The notes below the pieces were generated by a model, which was given only the letters and a program-made list of their open reading frames with translations, was not told where the DNA came from and did no database searches. From Spirodela intermedia (lineage: Eukaryota; Streptophyta; Magnoliopsida; Alismatales; Araceae), in NCBI GenBank assembly GCA_902729315.2, contig LR746265.1, forward strand, positions 2,150,892-2,214,891: a stretch of 64,000 nt of DNA, given 5' to 3'. Made by a program: the position numbers and the translations under genes. Of this stretch, positions 54,897 through 64,000 are shown one piece after another. Within the stretch, counting starts at the first letter, position 1; each line of letters starts with the position of its first letter.

Positions 54897-57800
54897 ACCT
54901 GAAGCAGTAGATACCCAACGCAGAGGTGATCTCATGGATGACAGATGTTGCAAAATGCACGTAGAGTATCACTATTATCAGATAATATCACACTTCAGTC
55001 AGTAAGAGATGAAGCTGAGAGCAATATATAAATAAATATCACAGTAGAACAAACACACACTATCCAAGAAAAAGATAAAAATAATATATATGCTGAAATG
55101 AAAGCAAGTCGAAAAAATCTTACTCGTAAATGCACAGTATCCAAGAAGAACCAAATGCTCATCAAACAAAGGAGATCTACAGCCAAAAATATACGTCAGC
55201 AATAGCGTTGAACAAGAGCTATGCTAAGAAAACACCCGAAAAGTGATCGCATACCCTCCATTGAGCTTGGCAGTGAGTGCATTTGCAATAGCAAGAGGAA
55301 GATACAGTAGAGACTGTATAAATAAACCGAAAAAGTTAGTAAGGATGATCGATGTCGCTTAGTCATAGGGAGAACATATACGAAAGGAAAATTCTGCCAC
55401 TGCATCAGGGCAACAATTTTTCGAGAAAAAAAAGTTCAGAATTTAAGGCACCACAGAGGTAGTTACCATGCACATTCCGGTCTTCAAGCCTTTGGGCTCG
55501 TCACAAAGATGAGCCAGAATCATCCTGCCCTGAAGAAAAAAAAATCTTTTTTTAGTTTCTAATGAAAAATACAGCAAAACCCAAAAAAGGAAAATTACCC
55601 TATTTTCTAGTTGTTCTCTTGTTGATGTATGGAGAAAATAAACAGACAGGATATCAGATGAAGAAACTAAAACAATCAGATAAAGTGCTTGTATATAAGA
55701 ACAAACAAAGGGAAAAACATGATATTCCCTAGAGGTTGCCTAGTTTAAAGACATAATAAAAAAATTACGACAAAGATAAAGAGAAGTAAATGTCTAAGAC
55801 ATTATTCATAGCATGCACTTGACTACAATAATCATACATGTAAAACTTATTTAGCTAGTTATATCATTTCCTTGATAAGTTATGGTTCGGGGTTTAATAG
55901 CGGGTCACATCAACAGATAACATAAAAATAAGCATTTATACTGAATATGCTAGATTGATTCCACAGAGATGTACCACAAGGAAGCCAAAGGCAAATCCAG
56001 TTCCACTTATTAGCAGATGTGGGTAATTTAGCATGACATCATCAGGAGAGATAATGGACCTGCATTGAAATTCCAGAATGAATTCCATCAACGTTAATAT
56101 CAATCTAGATTTATTGGAAACAGCCAATGATAATTCTGGAGCTCCCACGTACCAGATGAGAACTCCTCCCATAAGCACACAAAAAGGGTAAAGCTGAGAG
56201 GAGACAAAAATTGTCAAAACACAAATGAGACTCAGATTTTCCAGATCTAGATTGCAATCCTATACTGCTTACATCAACATCAAAAGTTAATGATTCTAAC
56301 TTTCGACATGTTGATGGTAAAAGACTGACGAAACGTCAGCCTGAACCAGTTTTCATTATTTTAGTCCTTATATGCTCGCCTGGATTAGGAAAAGAAGACG
56401 CTCAACAGAACATATTGGCAAGAGATTATCATCTCATGTTACCATTGCTAATGCCAGCAGCATACTTCCTTTTCTAGCTTGGACGACCTTGTAGACATTG
56501 CTAATGCTGCAAAGGAAAACAAGGAATCTAAATGAATAAAGTTATTGAGCAAACGATGCTAGCAATCTCAATTGTCAAAATGATTCGAAATCATATCAAC
56601 CCAGATTTTATAAAAAAGGCAATTTAATTGAAAGAAATTGTTCCTTTCCTAAGCGAGCAACATAACAAGAACGGTCCTTTAATCTTCCATCAGAAAGTGA
56701 AGGAATAGCTTATCTAAAAGAGATAAGACTTTGGAAATTACAGCCAACAATTTTATTCTTCTTGGCATGGAGTCACCATCAGGCAGGCTGGAATGTTCCT
56801 CATCATCCACTTACGATAACCAAATATCATTATTCATATGAAGCCAGAATGAACAATAATAGAAATAATAAATAAATAACTAAAAGTAGTATGATTTCAA
56901 TAAGCGAAATGTACATACTTGGACCAAATGGTAGGTAGAACAGCTATCACAATCATAAGAAACAGCACGAGCTCATACAACGGAATTTCTGGAGAACAAA
57001 ATTTGGCAGAGAACAATTCAGGTGAAGAAAAAAGGAATGAATAATCTAATAATAACAATAAATGAAGAAAAAAATCCAATCACCACTAAAAGGAGTTAGT
57101 TTAGCTAAAATAGGGAGCAGAAAAGAGGAAACTTCTAATACCGAAGCTCTCTGTCAGCCATGCAAACTAAAAGCCTTACATTACCAAAGGTTTATCCAGT
57201 AAAAAATTAAAAGATTTAAATGAAGAAAATAGTACGGAAAAGAGGAGGCAGCAAGGACATAAAAGTAAAAGTGAAAAATGAATAACTATAGAAAATATAA
57301 GAGGAAGAAAAGGAAGAGTGGAGGAGAAGAAAACCCTTGCAGTGTATGCTGGTTCCCTTGGAGATGGTCTTTCTCACCTAGCAGACTACACAGAATAGGT
57401 AGTTGTGCTAATTCCACATGGAGATACAAAAGACCAAAGTCCTCATGGATAGCACACGAGAGTAACAGGATCGTGGTCAAAAAGGGAAATTCAGGAAAGA
57501 TCTAGGCAGGAGCATGAACCTTAGGGGGCACGCACAGGTGGCAGTGAACTATCTACACATAGGCAGATGTGTGGGCGGGCACTCATCAACCCTGTTGCGG
57601 ACGCATGAGCACACATATATGCATATGCGTACGGAGGTATACACAAAGGGATGAATACAACACCCCATTATGGGTTATTGGATTCGGATACTAATGATGC
57701 CACTCTCGGAAGGATGAGCCCAATCAGTTTTTTTGCAATGACTAAGACAGAAGAAAAGTCATGAGAAAAAGAAATGTGAGACAGAAGAGGGGGAGAGTTA

Positions 57801-60800
57801 GAAAAGAAGAAAATAAAAGAAAGTGCTTATAAGCCAATACATTCTTCAATTTCACGTCAGCTAAAATTTTCTGACGAGTTTTTCAGAGGAGAAAGAATAA
57901 TATATCAAAAGGCAGAACACAGAAACAACTAAAGTTCACAGCAGGACATAACTAACAAGCAGGGACAAAACAGGAAGTGTAAAGAAAGATGCTATCCTTT
58001 ATCAATACATAGGTTCGTAACTATTGATGCTATAATATATAAGGTTTGGCAAAGAATCAAACCATAATTTAGAGGGATCCAACCCAGAAAACGGACAGAC
58101 TTTCTAAAATCTTGCGCCCACCATTCAGCACCTGAAAGCAAAAACATCAGAAGTGCAACAGCAAGAAGAAATTGGAGCACTCCTTTTAAAGACGTACATA
58201 AATTAAGTCATTTAAAACAAGATAGCCTGGTCAGGTAAATTCAAGATGAAAGCGAATCAAGATGCTCACCAACAAAAAATGTGAAAAAGTGGGATAGATA
58301 AATCAGCATGAGCCCTTCAGTCGGTCCGTTTATTATTGGAAGAATAAGCGTATTTGTAAAAAAGCTGGAACATGAAAAATAAAGCATTAGCAGATATAGG
58401 TTAAAAATCCCAGAAAAATCACTCGTTAGATTGCACAAAGTTAACAGAGCATACCAGGAAATCTGACTAGATATAGAGACCATTTAACATGTAGTGACTA
58501 CATATATAAAATCAAACAGTTCATCTAGACACTACAACCTCATGACATGAACAGTTACATGAAAAATATACACAAGTTGGATCAGAGTGCTGAATAATGA
58601 ATTCGCCACAAAGTTCGATCTGATCCAGGGAAGCACATTCTCAGGAAAAAGGGTAGTATTATCACATTAAAACTGCATATAATTTTTATTAAACGGTTTT
58701 AGTTGCATCAAATAATGAGGAACCTCATCAGAAAATTCATACTTTATTTACCCCACCTTCTCCTGGATCGCCCGAAAAAATAAAATAAACAGCCTCAGAA
58801 AATTGCTGATCTACATTCCCCTGTTGCACTAAATAGGGAAATTCTGATATTGATTGGCTGAAACCATTCTTGATCATGACTAATCGGGTCTGAAATGCCC
58901 CCAACATCCTTGTACCGTCTGGGGATATTTCAGCCTTTCAAAAGCCCAAAAGGCTCTATAAAAGAGAGTTTGAATTCTCTCCCAAAAGAGGATAAACACG
59001 CACACACTTGATGAGAAGAAGAGAGTGGAGTTAACCAAAAAAATATAAGAAAGCAAAGAGGGAAAAGGAGGTCTTGGCTCAAGAAAGAGGCAAGTAGTCA
59101 CCCGCAAGCTCATGTAACCTAACTCAGCCCACTTCATGAAGCTAGTAATCTTAAAAAACATGGTCTAATAAGGGCCTATGTGCTTCTGACCAATTTAAAC
59201 CTTATATTCAGTGGCCAAACTCATTGCTAATGGGATTGCTTATGTAAGGTAGGCCTTATGATTAGTAGTCCAACTCAGTAGCAATTAGCTTATTGGTGTA
59301 ATGTGGATATTATGTCCAGTGGCCCATTTGACTCAATGTATAGTACATATGAGTCAACTGCATTATTAATGGAAATTCGCAGAGTATCATATCTAATTAT
59401 CAAACTCAATGACAGCGGTTCACATAATCTTACGTAAGTCTCATCCCTAGTCAGTAAGCTCAGTGATAATGGACCCACATACCCCTACGAGAGTGAAGTC
59501 CAACGTTCCAAGTCAGTGAGAGGATCCCAAACGAGACCAAATGAGATACATCCTAGAAACTTATCAACGAGTTTTATCTTATAAGCCCACAAAAAAGATT
59601 TCGTCCAAGAAATCTGTAAATTGAGCTTCATCTCATAGATTTTCAAACACGTTTTAGCATAAAAAAATATTAAAAATGGGATTCATCCTATAGAGTCTCA
59701 AATCAGCTTCAACCAATAAAGTTGTCAATTAATCTTCATTCTAAAAAAACTGTCAGATCGACTTCATCCTATAAATTCCAGCATGCCTTTCACTTCAAGG
59801 AAGTTGTCAAAAGGACTTCATCCCATTAACCTTCAAATGAGTTTCATCTCATGGAGTCATCGAAGAGGCTTCACTCCGTCGATTCATCAAATAGGTTGGA
59901 AGTCACAAACTATTAAGGTTTTAGATCTACATCCAAATTTACATCAGTTTTAATATGAAATGAAATTTTGCACGATTGGGGAATCATCTTATCAAAATTA
60001 ATTAATGATGTTCCCAAGTCAGAAGGATGGAACTGACGCCTTGGTCGACAGTGAAGATCCAACTTCATACAAACCCACAAAGCTCTAACCCAACAATGGG
60101 CTTAAATACAATAAAAGGAACAATTTATCTCTTGCCTTTATCTTGATTCCCTATTATCAGAAAAATCGTTTCATGCTTCTTTTTGACATAGAGTTCCCAG
60201 GTTTCCTATAATACCACAGAGAACATCAGGATAGAAAATAGAAACAGAAAGAAAACTAATGCATTAGAGGGAGGAAAAATCACCTACCTAACTGGAGTCC
60301 TCTGTTTAGGCATATTTGCACTCACAGACAAATGAAAAAAGAAAACATGTGCATTAAAGGAGTGATAAAATTAACTAACTGTTCCCACGTAGCGAAGTAA
60401 AACGGGATAGCCGAAATCACCCAAAACCAAAAAGTTCTTGTACCACACATAGCAGTGCTTCCGAAAGCCAGGGCTTCAAACTGAGAAATTGAAGGATCAG
60501 AAATTGTCACTTAATATTAGAGTGTAGCATAAAAGGACCGGAGATAGCGATAGTCAGCATACCGCACATGCAAGTGCATCGCATCCTGCAAGTAGAAAAA
60601 AACTAAGAACATCAAGAAATAAGAGCAAAGAGCCCATTGAAAGCATCCAGTTCTTCATCAGTTTTCACAGGAACTAGAAGGTAGACGAAATTCACCATGG
60701 TCAAAAAGTTCCCCCAATGGACTTGACGAATTCGTACGCCTAGCTTGCTTGCCATCAACAGCATCAAAAGTCTGAGATGAGTATTTAAAGAAAAAACGTA

Positions 60801-63011
60801 AGGATGGGTGCGTGCAACATTAACCATTTACGCTTAAGTCGTACTGCTATGCGTGGTAGAAAAAGAAAATTACGATTAGAGAAAGTCGTACTGCTAAAGG
60901 AGAGAATTCGAAGGTTAGAAAAAAGAAAATAGAAAGATGGCACTTCCACTGTTGCTGATGGCATAAGTGCATTTTGGAATGTTTGCATCCTCTGTAAAAT
61001 TTCAGTTCCTTAATGAGGTGAAAGCGGCAGTGTAGGCGGGAGTATGGAAGGTCTTGGGAAAGGGAGAAAAGGGATGCAAATCGTGGGAAAGGTATCTCCA
61101 AAAAATTCCGTGTTAATATTTTTCTTCTTACCTCTGATAAAAATATCAGCTGATCTATAAACTACATTAAAAATATGATTTTTTTTTGGTGATTTTTAAC
61201 TGAGTTGACTTATGATAGACCATAGTCCTACGTATGAGTCTACACAGGTCAAATGTAAGTTGAGTCTATTAGTAACCAAGTCGACAAGATTTACAATCTA
61301 TCCAAGACCGTACACGTTTATCTCCCAATGATGGGTGACTCAGTCCACACCCACATGAATCAGAGCTCGGTAAATCCAAAAATGCAGGCTGTCTCAAATG
61401 TATCGGCCCAAATGTTGGCAAGTCATGTAAAGTATGATGTAACATATCTTCTGACATTCTAACTAAAAACTAATATTTTTCTTGACAGGGTTGGGAGGTT
61501 GAGGTTTATATGAAGGGAATAAGGGTTGAGAGGAGTTATGAAAATGAACACCTTCATTAGTAGGACTTTAGTTTAAGTACCATAATTCAGAAAAGCAAGT
61601 GCAAAAACATCGAAAGTAAAACCCAAGAAACACATCAAATATGGAATCTCTTGCTTGCCTAACCATCACTCCAACAGGGAGATCTGTCCCTTTCTAAAGG
61701 ACTTTATCACCAGCCTTACTGTAAGTGAGAAAAATATGAAAGATTGATAGATGAATATTCATTGCAAGTAACCTGGTCGCATGCATTACTTACGAGGAGC
61801 TATAAAAACTACGTTTTGAAGCATGAAATAAAACTACAGCTATTCAGAATCGAGTAAATTTGATGCATAATCCAGGGGAAGATCAAGCCATCACAAACGA
61901 TCAGCCCACAAATTAACTATGACAAACCTGATATAAAAATAAGAGCAATCCATGAGCGAGGTGTACCCATCTTGGGGGAGCTGTGTCTAACCGAGGTGAA
62001 TATATCTGCAAGAGTCACGTGATAAAAACGAAATGTATTTCATGTGTCATATGAAAGGTCCCTCATATAAGTGACAACAATAGTAGCCCCAGAAGATCCA
62101 TTAAAGACCTTGTTGATTAGCACCAGATACAATTATCGAAAAATTGAGAAATACAGAGTGTACAGATTATCACTTCCACGGAAACAAAAAACATAACTAC
62201 TATCCTGCTGTAATTAAACTTTTGAGAAAGGATATTAGGACAAGAACCAGTACAGTAAGAAAACTTAATTTTTCAAGTGCATTTTATTGGTACAAACAAA
62301 CTATCTTTAGTTATGATTTGAAAATCAATACTTTTGTCAAGTTAAGATCATGTAGCTCCTAGCATAAAAAGTACAAGCTAGAGAGTTTAGTTCGTAGAAT
62401 TGCTCCTTTCCTTGAGTGGCATGCAAAAGAGATAATTTACAAGAACAAGGGCTGTATAAACTATGAGATAATACAGCAATAAACTCATGTTTGACTATTC
62501 AAATTTAACCCCTTGAATATAGAGTAAAAGGAATTATTCCACTCGCCCAAAGCTTTGCAAAACATCATTACTTTTTCCCTTCATAAGCAAAAAATGAACG
62601 AGATCAAGTAGCAACTATGCAAATAATATTCCATATCTTAATGAAAAGTATTTATTACAAACAACAAGATGTATATTCTGGATCAAACACTCTACAATGT
62701 GGAAAATGCAAAGCAACACTAATGGGCGCCAAAGAAAAAACAAATGCAGCATGCCTAAGATTAGAAGCCAATTTTTTTGCTTTAGCATACAATTGAAAGT
62801 ACTATGATTTCAGTACATTGACTTGAGAAGAAGAAGAAGAAGACAAAAACACTTACATAACCAAGCACAGCTGATGTGACTAGGAACAGAAAGCCCATAA
62901 GTGTGATCTGGGGAAGACAAAAAGTATCTAAATGTTCTCTCAGAGGAAAATAATAAAAACTGGAAACAAGAAGTGGAACAAGATGCGCAGAGTAAACTCA
63001 CCATATTTGGC
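54764..63011 (-). CDS. AAPT1: Aminoalcohol-phosphotransferase (CDP-choline/ethanolamine:diacylglycerol), lacks exon 1 in this window
   Basis: ER membrane enzyme making phosphatidylcholine and phosphatidylethanolamine in the last Kennedy-pathway step. Seventeen exons, right to left: 63011-63002, 62907-62857, 62005-61928, 60771-60696, 60585-60563, 60480-60380, 58364-58270, 58131-58063, 56988-56919, 56506-56443, 56193-56153, 56059-55975, 55529-55467, 55313-55255, 55176-55124, 54971-54899, 54785-54764. They keep one frame of 343 complete codons plus stop. The CDP-alcohol phosphotransferase signature DGxxAR(x)8GxxxDxxxD reads [20 protein letters not shown] then GCD, across the junction of exons 60771-60696 and 60585-60563. 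Several hydrophobic membrane segments follow; the end is LGIYCFRITRKEA. About 45 N-terminal residues lie in an exon beyond base 64000. The symbol is by family; paralogue number not resolved. Confidence 0.94.
54861..54895. repeat. (TC)n microsatellite touching an AAPT splice donor
   Basis: On the gene strand the intron reads GTT followed at once by about 17 AG units. The intron is only 113 nt, so the repeat is about a third of it. Confidence 0.92.
56989..58062 (-). other. AAPT intron, 1.07 kb
   Basis: AT-rich; purine-rich stretches around 57290-57340 and 57770-57830. No gene or transposon recognised. Confidence 0.55.
59195..59480. repeat. Degenerate repeats, about 50-60 bp period
   Basis: Successive units share CCAACTCA(G/T)T..CAAT/TAATGG and TTAT(G/T)..AAGT(A/T)GG..TTATG patterns, for example from about 59214, 59268 and 59322. 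Divergence is high. Confidence 0.45.
59520..59900. repeat. Degenerate repeats of CTTCATCC(T/C)AT type
   Basis: Roughly 30-45 bp units built on TTCATC(C/T)(T/C)AT(A/T)..GTC(A/T)A(A/T) recur from about 59540 to 59900 (for instance 59620, 59681, 59763, 59816, 59848). Confidence 0.5.
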
Positions 63012-64000
63012 CTGAATTTGCACCCAAATGCAGACAGAAAACGAACAAAATTGAGTCAGAATCCTTAGCTATCCAGTGTGTAAATAAATCGAACTAAAAT
63101 GTTTTCTGGGGCTCTCTACTAGGAAAAGAAAACAAATCATTACCAGGATATTCAGGCTCGTGGTTTTGATTGGGTAAACTTCAAGTTACATGGTTCAGTG
63201 ACATTACTACGGTGACAACCGAGGGTTTTTGCATGTTTAAGTTATGTTTCCTTGGATGTATGGCTTTAGACCAATACTAAATCTAAGACACCCTATTTAA
63301 TCATTCCCCTTCATGATGAACCAATAATCAATGGGTAAGATGGGCATATTTCATGTAAAATGGTGGTCAGTTGTCAACAACTACACAGAATTGGTTGGTA
63401 CAAGGAACTTTCCAATAACAGGGAAATTTAACAGGATTTAGAAAAGCATACTACTTTTGTAGAACATGTCTAAAAATTTTAAATATGTTGTCAGCCAGTT
63501 CTTGATACATTAATGAGCTCACCCACAGTCCCAAAAAATCCATCTTGTGCAAGACACGTATGACATGCAATCATTATTCTTGAGACGTGTTCACTTGAGA
63601 GTGAGATGAATCATGCAGAAGTGAAGAAGTAAGGTGCTCCTAACATTTTTTAATTTATTATTTTTAGTAGGGGTTGGGTGATGGCAACCAATTTCACCAG
63701 TTTATATAGAGCCATGTGGCATTTAGATCAACCAAATTAAAAACAGGTCAGTCCCACCATAGCCTAACACCTAATCAAATAAAAGTATCAGGCTAAGCTC
63801 AAAACAACCAAAAAAAACTGAGTACCATCTGGGTCAGATGACCTCAATCCTCAAATTCGGTTCAAAAGAAGGCATGAACCAAACACAATTAAGGCGAAAA
63901 ATTTAATAGTCTGTTGGCATATGTTCCAAGGAAAGAAGTGAGAAGAGAATTATGTCTACTAGCATGATATACTTAAAAAATATAATGGATTCATGAATAT
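63012..64000 (-). other. AAPT intron upstream of the microexon (runs off the window)
   Basis: AT-rich sequence. I looked for the conserved N-terminal AAPT segment (HRYKYSGVD..LQPFW) on the minus strand and did not find it, so the first coding exon should lie beyond base 64000. Confidence 0.6.

Larger units (their letters stand above)
58365..60379 (-). other. AAPT 2-kb intron with probable retroelement remnant
   Basis: The block 58880-59900 differs from ordinary intron sequence: a promoter-like CTCTATAAAAGAGAG (58952-58966) followed by two families of degenerate repeats, listed separately. Outside it the intron is plain AT-rich sequence. Confidence 0.5.

Overview
This window is nuclear DNA from a flowering plant. 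The evidence is spliced genes with GT..AG introns, plant-only families (DUF3527, AHL, BSK, a P-class PPR protein), a MIR393 hairpin and many GA/CT microsatellites at gene starts. Two clues point away from rosids and weakly towards a monocot: the glutamate-cysteine ligase lacks the second cysteine of the rosid-type CC1 disulfide, and the proline dehydrogenase coding sequence is very GC-rich beside AT-rich neighbours. I cannot name the species.

Layout, left to right. (1) 1-7462, minus: 5' part of tripeptidyl-peptidase II (exons 1-9; the gene leaves the window at base 1). A small coding-free LTR element sits in intron 5. (2) 7463-9700: AT-rich, repeat-bearing spacer and a promoter with G-boxes. 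(3) 10096-13765, plus: DUF3527 protein. (4) 14362-22299, minus, convergent with it: GSH1, 15 exons. (5) 23701-34888, minus: a BSK pseudokinase, 10 exons, long introns. (6) 34889-37615: GC-rich spacer with a perfect heat-shock element. (7) 37616-37808, plus: MIR393 with its own TATA box, head-to-head with the BSK gene. (8) 39907-40592, plus: an 82-residue Lys-rich protein behind a telo-box/site II promoter. (9) 43612-47120, plus: AHL AT-hook/PPC protein, 5 exons. (10) 47395-48297: an unassigned locus. (11) 48846-50990, minus: intronless 16-repeat PPR gene. (12) 52235-54204, plus: proline dehydrogenase, 4 exons; the PPR-ProDH spacer carries a tandem 0.25 kb duplication. (13) 54764-63011, minus: aminoalcohol-phosphotransferase, 17 exons seen including a 10-nt microexon; its first exon lies beyond base 64000.

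The genes do not form a pathway. They are a normal euchromatic mix: proteolysis, glutathione synthesis, brassinosteroid signalling, auxin-receptor control through miR393, chromatin, organelle RNA processing, proline catabolism and phospholipid synthesis. The exon models were built by hand from splice consensus and family knowledge. All multi-exon models keep an open frame across every junction, which is the main support for their boundaries. I found no evidence of an undescribed multi-gene system. The most useful unusual items are the mini LTR element, the microexon, the heat-shock element between the BSK and MIR393 genes, and the duplicated site II promoter module.
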